Assembly: GCF_031326225.1 (NCBI RefSeq)
Contig: NZ_CP133720.1
Span: 3,038,001 to 3,102,000 of the forward strand
Direction of reading: 5' to 3'
Source: Undibacterium cyanobacteriorum
Lineage (GTDB): Bacteria > Pseudomonadota > Gammaproteobacteria > Burkholderiales > Burkholderiaceae_D
Length of the DNA: 64,000 nucleotides
In this document: one piece after another, positions 34,411 through 43,137 of the stretch
Layout of the letters: every line of letters starts with the position of its first letter
Position numbering within the stretch: the stretch's first letter is position 1
Translations under genes and position numbers: made by a program
Notes under the pieces: model-generated
What the model was told of the DNA's origin: nothing
Seen by the model: only the letters and a program-made list of their open reading frames with translations
The model's database searches: none

Positions 34411-35031
34411 TTAGAACTGGCTGGTATCCGTGTGAATCAAGACGCGATCGCCCTGCACTTCCAATTTATCTTCAACAAATAAGCGTACTGCGCGTGGATA
34501 AATGATGTGTTCTTTTTCCAATAAGCGCTGTGCCAGACTATCCGCGGTATCGTCATTGGAGACGCGAATACACGCTTGATCAATGATAGGACCATGATCC
34601 AGTTCAGCCGTGACGAAGTGCACGGTAGCACCATGCAACTTCACCCCTGCATCGAGTGCTTGCTGATGCGTATGCAAACCTACAAAACTCGGCAATAAAG
34701 AAGGATGAATATTGATGATACGGTTTTCGTAGTGCTGCACAAACGCTGGTGTCAAGATACGCATAAAGCCCGCCAAAACGACGAGGTCAGCACCTATCTT
34801 GTCGATTTCTTGTTGGAGCGCGAGATCAAAACTTTCGCGGGAGGCAAAGGTCTTGCTTTCTACGACCACGGTTGGAATACCTTGGCTTTGCGCAAATTGC
34901 AGGCCAGCGGCATCGGGTTTGTTGCTAATCACTGCAGCAATTTCTGCTGCCCATTGCTCGCGTTGCGCGGCTTGAACGATGGCTTGCATATTGCTGCCAC
35001 GTCCGGAGATTAGGATAACGATTTTCTTCAT
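34411..35031 (-). CDS. purN: Phosphoribosylglycinamide formyltransferase PurN
   Basis: Transfers a formyl group from 10-formyl-THF to GAR, the third step of purine synthesis. 206 residues from ATG 35031 opening MKKIVILISGRGSNMQAI. Landmarks are LAGFMRILTPAFV, INIHPSLLPSFVGLHTH with the catalytic His, and HFVTAELDHGPIIDQ. Lies upstream of rsmB with a 165-bp gap. Confidence 0.96.
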   Translation of the reverse strand: MKKIVILISGRGSNMQAIVQAAQREQWAAEIAAVISNKPDAAGLQFAQSQGIPTVVVESKTFASRESFDLALQQEIDKIGADLVVLAGFMRILTPAFVQHYENRIINIHPSLLPSFVGLHTHQQALDAGVKLHGATVHFVTAELDHGPIIDQACIRVSNDDTADSLAQRLLEKEHIIYPRAVRLFVEDKLEVQGDRVLIHTDTSQF

Positions 35032-35171
35032 GTCAGCATTGTACCTGTGTCCCCCTGCAAACCCCAAGGAAATCACCAAAAAACCCAGAAAATCAAGGCA
35101 TTACAGTAAATGTTGTAGGCAATCAGGCTAGATTTTTAGAAAAGTTTTCAAGACTCCTTCGTTTCGAACGC

Positions 35172-35570
35172 TTAAACAAAGGAGTAAAACATGCGGAATG
35201 GAATTTGACGTTTAGCCCAAAAATCGGAGGCGTCACGAAACACGTCGATCAAGGTTTCGCGGGCATCGCGGTCAAAGCCATCGGTATAGGGAATCTGCTC
35301 GACCACGACCACGAAGCCATTTTGCTTACCAGCGCGATGCACGCTATCGGTTAAGCAATCGTATAAAGCATCAAAGTTTTGTCCGAAATGTTCGGGAAAT
35401 CCAAAAGCTTTGCCTATCGCCTGCAATACATCATCTTTGTTACCGGCCTGACCACAGTACGCATACAAAAAATGATGCCCTAGTTCTTCAGCGCTGTGCT
35501 GCAAATCTGTGACACGATTGGCGCGTATCGATTGCACCATATTGCTCGCTAAGTGTTGAATCACATTCAT
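35172..35570 (-). CDS. Barstar-like ribonuclease inhibitor
   Basis: 132 residues with the barstar fold pattern: DDVLQAIGKAFGFPEHFGQNFDALYDCLTD, the conserved interface helix that plugs the barnase active site. Cytoplasmic, no signal peptide. It lies 130 bp downstream of a gene for a secreted barnase-like RNase on the same strand, so the two form an effector and immunity pair. Confidence 0.88.
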   Translation of the reverse strand: MNVIQHLASNMVQSIRANRVTDLQHSAEELGHHFLYAYCGQAGNKDDVLQAIGKAFGFPEHFGQNFDALYDCLTDSVHRAGKQNGFVVVVEQIPYTDGFDRDARETLIDVFRDASDFWAKRQIPFRMFYSFV

Positions 35571-35700
35571 AATGGCCCTCCCAACTTACTCTTTCATATC
35601 CACGTTTTTACTGATGCAACTTGCTCGCTAATGATCGACTCATGATTGACTCAGGCTTGATTCATCATCGAACGATTCTTTGATATTTTCCGTAACAAAG

Positions 35701-36072
35701 TCACCGAAGATCGACCACCCGTCGAAACGATCGGTAATGATCATCAGTATAAAAATACTGCATTCCACGCCCTTCGCCACCCGTGATAATGCGACGTGCG
35801 CCACGATTTCTCGCGTACGGCGTTTTTACGGTGTATTCGCGGTAATAGCCACGACTTTGTTTTGGCAAACGTTTCTCGTAATTGCCGAATACAGATCCAT
35901 CTTTATCATAGGGAAATGGACCGCCTTTTTGAATCAGGCTGATTGTCGTTTTGGCTTCGCGTGGTAAATCCTGATAGGCGACTTGATCTGCCGCCTGCAC
36001 CTGCGTAATACCAAGACATAACAACAAGAAAAAACAGACGCTCGCGCGCCACCATCTGATCCATGCGGACAT
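35701..36072 (-). CDS. Secreted guanine-specific ribonuclease (barnase/N1-T1 family)
   Basis: 123 residues. ATG 36072 with GGAG eight bases upstream is chosen over the TTG at 36087. A signal peptide ends at VQAA near residue 27. The mature ~95 residues carry the microbial RNase set: FGNYEKRLP with the catalytic Glu, RGARRIITGG with the Arg and FYTDDHYRSFRRV with the His. The partner barstar-like gene follows. The likely role is an extracellular nutritional or antibacterial RNase with self-protection. Confidence 0.88.
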   Translation of the reverse strand: MSAWIRWWRASVCFFLLLCLGITQVQAADQVAYQDLPREAKTTISLIQKGGPFPYDKDGSVFGNYEKRLPKQSRGYYREYTVKTPYARNRGARRIITGGEGRGMQYFYTDDHYRSFRRVVDLR

Positions 36073-36128
36073 ACTGAATTTCTCCAATCAATAACTCACT
36101 GAAGGCACTTCTCGCTTATCGAAATTGC

Positions 36129-37319
36129 TTACCGAACGCCCTTACCAAAAAACTGCACAACTTCGGCGCGCTTTGCATGGGTATCGCGCATACCAAGGTC
36201 GATCAACTCTCGCGTATAACTCGCTTCGAACAACAAGTAAGACGCCAGAGCAGAACCACGTGCCTCGGTCGCACCGATACCACCCAACATGGTGCGCACC
36301 GGCAGTGGCAAACTTTGAATGTGACGGCTGGCGATTTCATCGAGGCGTTCAGATGGTGCGATCACCAACAAATCAACCGGTTTCAGGGGTGTTTTTTCAA
36401 GGAGATCGGGCGGCAGCATCGACAAGGTTTTGTTGATGCGCGCTAAGCGTTCAATATCGACGGCCAAACTATCCAAGAAAATACTCGACATAGCATGACC
36501 CGCGATTTGAGCGAGACTTGGGTAGCGGGCGTTTTCAAAATTCTGACGTGGTGGTTCTGCCAAGCGACCTGCACCGATGATCAACACTTTGCTTGCACCA
36601 AGGTGAATCGCGGGCGAGATTGGTGCCAATTGGCGCATTGAGCCGTCACCACAATATTCGAGATGACCGCCCCAATTCAGCGCCACAGAAGGAAAAATAA
36701 AAGGAATCGCCGACGAAGCCAACAAATGCTGGACGCCGATGAAGTCGCGCTGTGCAAGACGTTGGGTACGCACCCACGGTTCAATGTCCGCGAGCGTCTG
36801 GTAAAAGGTCAGATGGTGACCCGTTGTGTACGAAGAAGCGGTCACCGCCAAGGCATGTAAATCACCACTGACAAAGGCTTGATCGAGGCGCTCCATATCG
36901 AGCATACGATGTAACAGGCCTTCCAGCGGAGAATTGTCGAGCAATGAAGTCGGTGGCGATTTGCGCCACTTGTTGAGCAACCATCCAAACGACATGATGG
37001 ACAACCACCGCGCGCCGGACCGTATCACCCCGAGTGAGTCAGCACGATACACTTGAGCCGCTTCAAAATTGCTCCACACTTGATGGACATTGGTGATCGA
37101 CTCACGAAAGTCATCTGCGCGGCAAGCCAAGGCCGTCGCATTGATGGCTCCCGCGGAAGTTCCACAAATAATACCGAAGGGATTATGACGCGCATCCCAG
37201 CCCTCTTCGAGCAGGATATCGGAAATAGCTTTCAGCACACCCACTTGATAGGCGGCACGTGCACCACCACCGGTGAGTATCAGTCCTGTGTTTGCATTTG
37301 CGTTCGCAGTAGCGGCCAT
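36129..37319 (-). CDS. Patatin-like phospholipase
   Basis: 396 residues. Patatin domain at ~12-215, with oxyanion GGGARAAYQ, nucleophile elbow GTSAGA and the catalytic Asp in YCGDGSMRQLAPI, giving a Ser-Asp dyad. There is no signal peptide, so it is likely cytoplasmic or injected. Releases fatty acids from phospholipids. It is upstream of the RNase and barstar-like genes on the same strand (56-bp gap), possibly in one transcript. Confidence 0.9.
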   Translation of the reverse strand: MAATANANANTGLILTGGGARAAYQVGVLKAISDILLEEGWDARHNPFGIICGTSAGAINATALACRADDFRESITNVHQVWSNFEAAQVYRADSLGVIRSGARWLSIMSFGWLLNKWRKSPPTSLLDNSPLEGLLHRMLDMERLDQAFVSGDLHALAVTASSYTTGHHLTFYQTLADIEPWVRTQRLAQRDFIGVQHLLASSAIPFIFPSVALNWGGHLEYCGDGSMRQLAPISPAIHLGASKVLIIGAGRLAEPPRQNFENARYPSLAQIAGHAMSSIFLDSLAVDIERLARINKTLSMLPPDLLEKTPLKPVDLLVIAPSERLDEIASRHIQSLPLPVRTMLGGIGATEARGSALASYLLFEASYTRELIDLGMRDTHAKRAEVVQFFGKGVR

Positions 37320-37463
37320 GCGAAAACGGCTCCAAAAATCATATCAAATAGTGTCTTAGTGTATTCGTTGGCAAGAAAAAAGTCTGCATTTCCGACTATA
37401 TTTCCTACAACTCAGTCACACTCAAACGACAATTGCTTGATTTTTGGAGCCGTCTTCCGAGGG

Positions 37464-37493
37464 GCGAAGCGCGGTGTTGGCCTTGCGCTTCGC
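37464..37493. other. Strong hairpin between the SDR and patatin genes
   Basis: GCGAAGCGC (37464-37472) and GCGCTTCGC (37485-37493) are perfect 9-bp arms. The T-rich side lies on the plus strand, away from the direction of the flanking minus-strand genes, so it is not a simple terminator for them. Confidence 0.5.
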
Positions 37494-37494
37494 T

Positions 37495-37548
37495 TTTACT
37501 TCTTATTTACTTCTTATTTACTTCTTTTTTACTTCTGATTTACTTCGG
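37495..37548. repeat. 11-bp tandem repeat, about five copies, at the SDR stop codon
   Basis: TTTACTTCTTA at 37495-37505 and 37506-37516, then one-base variants at 37517-37527 and 37528-37538, and a partial copy from 37539. On the minus strand each unit reads AAGTAAA, so every copy carries a Lys-stop; the true stop is 37540-37542. Confidence 0.9.
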
Positions 37549-38295
37549 TTGCATACGAATTGCGCCGTCGAGACGAATCGTTTCGCCGTTCAACATCATG
37601 TTTTCAATGATGGACTTTGCCAATTGCGCGTATTCGTTCGGCTTGCCCAAACGAGATGGGAACGGAACCATTTTACCCAATGCGTCTTGCACTTCTTGCG
37701 GCATGCCAAGCAACATTGGTGTTTCGAAGATACCAGGAGCAATCGTCATTACGCGAATACCATTGCGCGACAAATCGCGAGCCATTGGCAAAGTCAAACC
37801 AACCACTGCAGCCTTGGAAGAAGCATATGCTGCTTGGCCGATTTGACCATCATAGGCTGCAACAGAAGCGGTATTGATGATGATGCCACGCTCTTCTTGT
37901 ACTGCTTCGGTTTTGGACATCGCTTCAGCAGCCAAACGTGCCATGTTGAAGGTACCGACCAAATTAATGTTCACAACACGTTGGAACAGTTCCAAAGGAT
38001 GTGCGCCGTCTTTACCCACTGTTTTAACTGCGGGCGCTACGCCAGCGCAGTTAATCAAACCACGCAAAGTACCCGCTGCCGTCGCCGCAGCCACCACCGC
38101 TTGTCCATCAGTTTCAGAAGTAACGTCACACTTCACAAAAATCGCATCCAATTCTTGCGCCAATTTTTGGCCCGCTTCGACTTGCACGTCAGCGATCACA
38201 ACTTGACCGCCGTTGGCTTTGATCATACGTGCTGTTGCTTCACCCAAACCGGATGCGCCGCCTGTGATGATGAATACATTGTTTTGAATTTGCAT
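37540..38295 (-). CDS. 3-hydroxyacyl-CoA dehydrogenase type II (SDR)
   Basis: 251-residue SDR of the HSD17B10-like group, oxidising 3-hydroxyacyl-CoA or 2-methyl-3-hydroxybutyryl-CoA with NAD+, the latter a step of isoleucine breakdown. Landmarks are TGGASGLGEATARM, NCAGVAPAVK, NTASVAAYDGQIGQAAYASSKAAV and the C-terminal GETIRLDGAIRM. No other beta-oxidation gene is adjacent. A candidate ACGT-rich operator lies ~160 bp upstream. Confidence 0.9.
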   Translation of the reverse strand: MQIQNNVFIITGGASGLGEATARMIKANGGQVVIADVQVEAGQKLAQELDAIFVKCDVTSETDGQAVVAAATAAGTLRGLINCAGVAPAVKTVGKDGAHPLELFQRVVNINLVGTFNMARLAAEAMSKTEAVQEERGIIINTASVAAYDGQIGQAAYASSKAAVVGLTLPMARDLSRNGIRVMTIAPGIFETPMLLGMPQEVQDALGKMVPFPSRLGKPNEYAQLAKSIIENMMLNGETIRLDGAIRMQPK

Positions 38296-38452
38296 AGTGT
38301 CCTCGACTGATGTACTTAGTGTCTTCTGAATTTTTCTTGGTGATTCTTTTCGCTGTTCAAGCGCCTTGCTGAGGTTTGAGTGGACGTCGATCGAGTCTTA
38401 ATGAAAACTCCTCAATGGCTTACTCAACTTACAACAAAACGAGAATGCGCGT

Positions 38453-38471
38453 TTAACGTTAACGTAAACGT
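38453..38471. promoter_or_regulatory. ACGT-repeat candidate operator upstream of the SDR gene
   Basis: Three ACGT cores occur at 38456, 38462 and 38468, exactly 6 bp apart, including the palindrome TTAACGTTAA (38453-38462). Such ACGT-spaced palindromes resemble sites of the MerR-family regulator LiuR in branched-chain amino-acid regulons, which fits the downstream dehydrogenase. The regulator assignment is an inference. Confidence 0.45.
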
Positions 38472-38522
38472 CAATCTCGCTATTGTAACGAAATCAGCAA
38501 GCTGTCTCAAACAAAAAACAAT

Positions 38523-38558
38523 AAAAAAAGGTGGCTAGTTTCCACTAACCACCTTTTT
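38523..38558 (-). terminator. Bidirectional terminator after hppA
   Basis: A 10-bp stem (38530-38539 with 38544-38553, one G-T pair) closes a GGAA tetraloop on the minus strand, flanked by seven T in that direction and five T in the other. Confidence 0.88.
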
Positions 38559-38639
38559 CCACACTACTGAGCCTTTTTTAGGCAAATTCATTTGGAGTTT
38601 GATAACAACTCCATTCCGCTCATCACTGTGCGTTCATAC

Positions 38640-40862
38640 TCATTTTGATGCCTCAGGTGCTGAAGCTGGTGACGCTGGAGCAGCTGCAGCCTTTTCAACT
38701 GGCGCCGCTACTGCAGGACTAGCCGCTTTCACTTTCGCCACATCCATACCTTCCGGTGCAGCCACCGTTGGCAAAGCCGCTTCATGCTGCTGCACCACAG
38801 GTACTGGAGCGGCAGGAGCTTTCAACCATGGCACCAAAGGGAACAAAGGCACCAACAACAAAGCCACGATGTTGATAATTTTGATCAAAGGATTGACCGC
38901 TGGGCCCGCTGTATCTTTGTAAGGATCACCAACCGTATCACCAGTCACCGCGGCCTTATGGGCTTCAGAACCTTTGCCACCGAAATGACCATCTTCGATG
39001 TATTTCTTCGCATTGTCCCAAGCACCACCACCCGTTGTCATCGAAATCGCAACGAACAAACCAGTGATAATCGTCCCCATCAACATACCACCCAAGGCGG
39101 CTGCGCCCAGTGTCAAACCAACGACGATCGGCACTGCCACTGGCAACAAAGACGGCAGGATCATTTCTTTGATGGCGGAAGCGGTCAACATATCAACCGC
39201 TTTATCGTACTCAGGCTTACCGGTGCCATCCATGATGCCTTTGATGTCGCGGAATTGACGACGCACTTCCACCACCACCGCCCCCGCTGCACGACCAACG
39301 GCTTCCATCGCCATCGCACCGAACAAGTAAGGGATCAAGCCACCGATAAACAAGCCAACGATCACTTGTGGATCAGACAAATCAAACTTGATGCTCAAAC
39401 CGACCGATTCCAAAGCGTGCGTGTAGTCTGCAAACAAAACCAATGCTGCTAAACCTGCAGAGCCGATTGCATAGCCTTTCGTCACCGCTTTAGTGGTGTT
39501 ACCAACGGCGTCGAGTGGATCAGTAATGGCACGAACAGACTCATCCAAGCCAGACATCTCAGCGATACCACCGGCGTTATCGGTGATAGGACCGTAGGCA
39601 TCCAAGGCGACGATAATGCCGGCCATCGACAACATCGACGTGGCAGCCACTGCGATACCGTACAAGCCACCGCCGTATTTGTAAGAGACCAAAATCGCCA
39701 CGCACACTGCCAACACAGGATAAGCGGTCGACTTCATTGATACGCCCAAACCCGCGATGATGTTAGTACCATGACCTGTGGTTGAGGCTTCTGCGATATG
39801 ACGCACTGGTTTGAAATCAGTCCCCGTGTAGTACTCAGTGATGTAGACCATCAAACCAGTCAAGGCAATACCAATGACAGAGGAAATAATCATTTGATTC
39901 CGGAAAGCTTCATCTTTGAACAGCATGAAGGTGATCGCCACAAAACCAATCAAAGACAAGCCAGCTGCCCACCACAAACCTTTGTACAAGGCGGACATAA
40001 TCTTTTGACCTGGTGTGTGCTTCACGAACGCACAGCCAATAATCGATGCTGGAATCGATACTGCACCGAGTAACAAGGGATAGAGAATTGCTTCACTGAC
40101 CGCATTGGTCACCATCAAGGCGCCCAACAACATGGTGGCGATCAAGGTCACCACATAGGTTTCAAACAAGTCAGCCGCCATACCTGCGCAATCACCAACG
40201 TTATCGCCTACGTTGTCGGCAATGACCGCTGGATTACGTGGGTCGTCTTCCGGGATACCGGCTTCGACTTTACCGACCAAGTCAGCACCCACGTCAGCAC
40301 CTTTAGTGAAGATACCGCCGCCGAGACGCGCGAAGATAGAGATCAATGATGCACCGAAAGCCAAGCCGATCAAGGGTTTGATCAAATCATGGGTTGGTGT
40401 TGCGCCACCTTTAGTGAGAAAAATATAGAACACGGCAACGCCTAAAAGACCTAAGCCTGCTACCAACATACCCGTGATAGCGCCGCCTTTGAAAGCGACA
40501 TCCAAGGCTTCATTCATGCCTTTGGTTGCGGCTTGTGCCGTACGCACATTAGCGCGCACCGAGACGTTCATACCGATAAAGCCACAAGCGCCGGATAAAA
40601 CCGCACCAACTAGGAAACCCATCGCGGTGGTTAAGCCCAAGCCTGGCAACACAGCGATGGCGATAAATAAGACTGCGCCGACCATGCCAATCGTTTTATA
40701 TTGACGCGCCAAATACGCTGCTGCGCCTTCTTGAATCGCATTGGCGATTTCTTGCATGCGAGCGTTACCCGCATCATGTTTCAAAATCCAGCTTCGAGTG
40801 AATAAGCCATACAGCACTGCTAGTACACCACAACCTACAACAATCCACAGACTATCTACCAT
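38640..40862 (-). CDS. hppA: Membrane-bound proton-translocating pyrophosphatase
   Basis: Couples pyrophosphate hydrolysis to H+ pumping across the inner membrane. 740 residues with about 16 transmembrane helices. The signature GNTTKAVTKGYAIGSAGL has Lys at the position that is Ala in K+-dependent enzymes, so a K+-independent H+ pump is expected. DNVGDNVGDCAGM and the C-terminal NAKKYIEDG and GDPYKDTAGPAVNPLIK motifs are intact. After the last helix there is an unusual tail of ~60 residues rich in Ala, Pro and Val. The organism also has a soluble PPase (16569-17108). Confidence 0.96.
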   Translation of the reverse strand: MVDSLWIVVGCGVLAVLYGLFTRSWILKHDAGNARMQEIANAIQEGAAAYLARQYKTIGMVGAVLFIAIAVLPGLGLTTAMGFLVGAVLSGACGFIGMNVSVRANVRTAQAATKGMNEALDVAFKGGAITGMLVAGLGLLGVAVFYIFLTKGGATPTHDLIKPLIGLAFGASLISIFARLGGGIFTKGADVGADLVGKVEAGIPEDDPRNPAVIADNVGDNVGDCAGMAADLFETYVVTLIATMLLGALMVTNAVSEAILYPLLLGAVSIPASIIGCAFVKHTPGQKIMSALYKGLWWAAGLSLIGFVAITFMLFKDEAFRNQMIISSVIGIALTGLMVYITEYYTGTDFKPVRHIAEASTTGHGTNIIAGLGVSMKSTAYPVLAVCVAILVSYKYGGGLYGIAVAATSMLSMAGIIVALDAYGPITDNAGGIAEMSGLDESVRAITDPLDAVGNTTKAVTKGYAIGSAGLAALVLFADYTHALESVGLSIKFDLSDPQVIVGLFIGGLIPYLFGAMAMEAVGRAAGAVVVEVRRQFRDIKGIMDGTGKPEYDKAVDMLTASAIKEMILPSLLPVAVPIVVGLTLGAAALGGMLMGTIITGLFVAISMTTGGGAWDNAKKYIEDGHFGGKGSEAHKAAVTGDTVGDPYKDTAGPAVNPLIKIINIVALLLVPLFPLVPWLKAPAAPVPVVQQHEAALPTVAAPEGMDVAKVKAASPAVAAPVEKAAAAPASPASAPEASK

Positions 40863-41302
40863 GTCGACTCCTCCAATTTTTCCCGGTGTTCTACGAAACT
40901 TTTTTACTTAGTCATTGCCTGCCTATTTTTTGTGGCGAACACTTTGAAGTGAGCCACAACAAGCGACTTTTTCGAATAGACCAGCAACTGTTTTATTGGC
41001 CAGCTTGGCTTTGTGAGCCTCACCAACTACGTTTTAAAACTTCACGAAAAATGCGTCCAACAATTACTTTTAGTGCTATAAATCTTGCTGCGTACTGCTC
41101 GGAATACCTAATACCTGTTACCTATTTCTTTAAAACTCAATTATTCTCTTGCTCTACACGCCTCCCTCTTCATTTCATTCTCATTTTTAATTGCTTCTTA
41201 ACTGCCGCTTTAGTTTGACTCGATGAGTTCTTTCATCGGTTTCAATTATCTGATTAGCATCAACACAGACGAAAAAAAAGCGGACGAATTGTCCGCTTAC
41301 TT
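40863..41302. other. Intergenic region between hppA and adk
   Basis: 440 bp, AT-rich, containing the hppA promoter region and, near adk, a terminator and a small CGATGA/TCATCG hairpin (41221-41238). No gene is convincing. Confidence 0.6.
41271..41297 (-). terminator. Terminator of the exbB-adk operon
   Basis: On the minus strand AGCGGAC (41297-41291) pairs with GTCCGCT (41285-41279), followed by eight T. It lies 6 bp past the adk stop. Confidence 0.9.
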
Positions 41303-41959
41303 TTACTCGCTCAATGCCGCGAATGCCGCATCACGAATGGACTCTACTGGTCCTACACCAGCGATCTTGCGATACTTTGGTGCACCTGGTTGACCAGACT
41401 TCGCCCAATCACCGTAGTAGCTCAACAGCACTTCTGTTTGATCGTGATATACGTTCAAACGCTTCTTCACTGTTTCTTCTTTATCGTCATCACGCTGAAC
41501 CAGATCTTCACCTGTTTCATCGTCTTTACCTTCGACTTTTGGTGGGTTGAACTTAACGTGATAAGTACGACCAGAACCAGGGTGTACGCGACGACCACTC
41601 ATACGTTCGATGATAGCGCTGTCTGGTACATCGATTTCAAGCACGTAATCGATCGCTACACCAGCTTCTTTCATTGCATCGGCTTGCGGTGTTGTACGGG
41701 GGAAGCCGTCAAACAAGTAACCGTTAGCGCAGTCATCTTGTTTCAAACGTTCTTTCACCAAACCAATGATGATGTCATCTGACACTAAACCACCGGCGTC
41801 CATCACCTTCTTTGCTTCGATACCGAGCGGAGTACCGGCTTTCACTGCAGCACGCAACATATCTCCTGTAGAGATTTGTGGAATGCCGAACTTTTCCTTA
41901 ATGTAATTGGCTTGCGTGCCCTTGCCTGCTCCGGGTGCTCCCAACAAAATAAGACGCAT
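41303..41959 (-). CDS. adk: Adenylate kinase
   Basis: Interconverts AMP, ADP and ATP. 218 residues, long-lid bacterial type. P-loop GAPGAGKGTQ, AMP site STGDMLRAAV, DGFPRTTPQAD, and a LID domain (GRRVHPGSGRTYHV) without zinc cysteines. Last gene of the exbB-exbD-lpxK-Trm112-kdsB-adk cluster; the 228-bp gap after kdsB may hold its own promoter. Confidence 0.98.
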   Translation of the reverse strand: MRLILLGAPGAGKGTQANYIKEKFGIPQISTGDMLRAAVKAGTPLGIEAKKVMDAGGLVSDDIIIGLVKERLKQDDCANGYLFDGFPRTTPQADAMKEAGVAIDYVLEIDVPDSAIIERMSGRRVHPGSGRTYHVKFNPPKVEGKDDETGEDLVQRDDDKEETVKKRLNVYHDQTEVLLSYYGDWAKSGQPGAPKYRKIAGVGPVESIRDAAFAALSE

Positions 41960-42187
41960 TTTTTTTCCTAGACGAGTTTAATTATCTTGCACAGGTCGAC
42001 GCTAATGGACTTCAGCGCGAACTTTGAAATCATGACGACCGAACGATCATTTATTATGCTTATTTTTATCGTTACTGCCTATTTTCATAGCACAGCGTCA
42101 ATGATTTTTAATCTTTACGAAATTTACCATAGATTTTTGGGCTTGAAATGCTTTCCGCTCACAAGATTCCCATTTTTTGCACAGTGT

Positions 42188-42934
42188 TTAAAAAAACTGT
42201 CTTACACGTTGCAAATCTTCTGGTGTATCAACCCCCACCGCTGGGGTATGGGCAGTCACATGCACTGCAATATCGATGCCATTCCACAACACCCTCAACT
42301 GCTCTAGCGCCTCTAATTGCTCCAGAGGTGAGATCGGCAAGCTCGGATAGGCTTGCAAAAATTGATTGCGATAAGCATAAAGCCCAATGTGCCGTAATGC
42401 TTGGAAACCTTCCGGCATCTGTGTCGTCGATTTCGCAAAGGCATCACGCGCCCATGGAATCACCGCACGTGAAAAGTACAGCGCGCGTTGATGCTTGTCG
42501 AGTACGACTTTAACGATATTGGGATTGAACACTTCTGCGATGTCATGCAGCGGATGCGCTGCCGTCGCCATCGGCGTTGCGGCACTGACCAAGGCTGCGG
42601 TGTCGGCGATCAACTGTGGATCGATCATAGGCTCATCACCCTGCACATTCACCACCACCGCATCTTCACTCAACTGCAAGAGTGCCGCCACTTCGGCAAT
42701 CCTATCGGTGCCCGAAGGATGGTCAGCGCGGGTCATAAAAGCTTGCACGCCGTGTTCGGAACAAGCGCGCACGATCTCTTCGTGATCGGTTGCGACGACC
42801 ACACGCTCTGCGCCCGATTTCAGTGCTTGCTCTGCGGTGCGCACCACCATGGGTTTACCACCGATGTCGGCCAAAGGTTTATTCGGCAAACGCGTCGACG
42901 CCATCCGCGCCGGAACGATCACGGTAAAGCTCAT
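42188..42934 (-). CDS. kdsB: 3-deoxy-manno-octulosonate cytidylyltransferase
   Basis: Activates Kdo as CMP-Kdo for lipopolysaccharide core synthesis. 248 residues. Landmarks are the nucleotide-binding VIVPARMASTRLPNKPLADI, VVVNVQGDEPMIDP and LYFSRAVIPWAR. It lies 11 bp after the Trm112-like gene and works in the same pathway as LpxK upstream. Confidence 0.97.
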   Translation of the reverse strand: MSFTVIVPARMASTRLPNKPLADIGGKPMVVRTAEQALKSGAERVVVATDHEEIVRACSEHGVQAFMTRADHPSGTDRIAEVAALLQLSEDAVVVNVQGDEPMIDPQLIADTAALVSAATPMATAAHPLHDIAEVFNPNIVKVVLDKHQRALYFSRAVIPWARDAFAKSTTQMPEGFQALRHIGLYAYRNQFLQAYPSLPISPLEQLEALEQLRVLWNGIDIAVHVTAHTPAVGVDTPEDLQRVRQFF

Positions 42935-42945
42935 ACGGATGCGCC

Positions 42946-43137
42946 TTATTGTGAATCGCTGGACTGCGCGTTACCATCCAAGCGGCGTGCTTGGTCTTCC
43001 CACATGATAGGGATGCCATCACGAATCGGGAAGGCAAGTTTGTCGGCCTTACAAATCAATTCTTGAGCGGCTTTATCCAACTCTAAAGGTCCCTTGCACA
43101 CTGGGCAAACCAGAACATCAAGCAGGCGCGAATCCAT
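42946..43137 (-). CDS. Trm112-family protein (YcaR-like)
   Basis: 63 residues. The start at ATG 43137 has GGAGAAG upstream and gives the canonical MDSRLLDVLVCPVCKGPLEL. One CPVCKG zinc-like pair is present, as in UPF0434/YcaR proteins. Trm112 proteins activate methyltransferases; the bacterial partner is unclear. It overlaps the end of lpxK by 20 bp, and lpxK-Trm112-kdsB is the common arrangement. Confidence 0.93.
   Translation of the reverse strand: MDSRLLDVLVCPVCKGPLELDKAAQELICKADKLAFPIRDGIPIMWEDQARRLDGNAQSSDSQ

Larger units (their letters stand above)
38296..38639. other. Intergenic region between hppA and the SDR gene
   Basis: 344 bp with two clear elements: a bidirectional terminator at 38530-38553 nearer hppA and an ACGT-repeat site at 38453-38471 nearer the SDR gene. 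No gene is seen. Confidence 0.7.

Noticed and set aside
35153..35185. ACTCCTT/AAGGAGT stem at the end of the barstar-like gene as a terminator
   Set aside because: The stem includes the stop codon and last codons and is followed by only a weak T stretch.
37495..37548. Short repeat array considered as CRISPR
   Set aside because: Units are 11 bp, contiguous and lack spacers; no cas genes are present.
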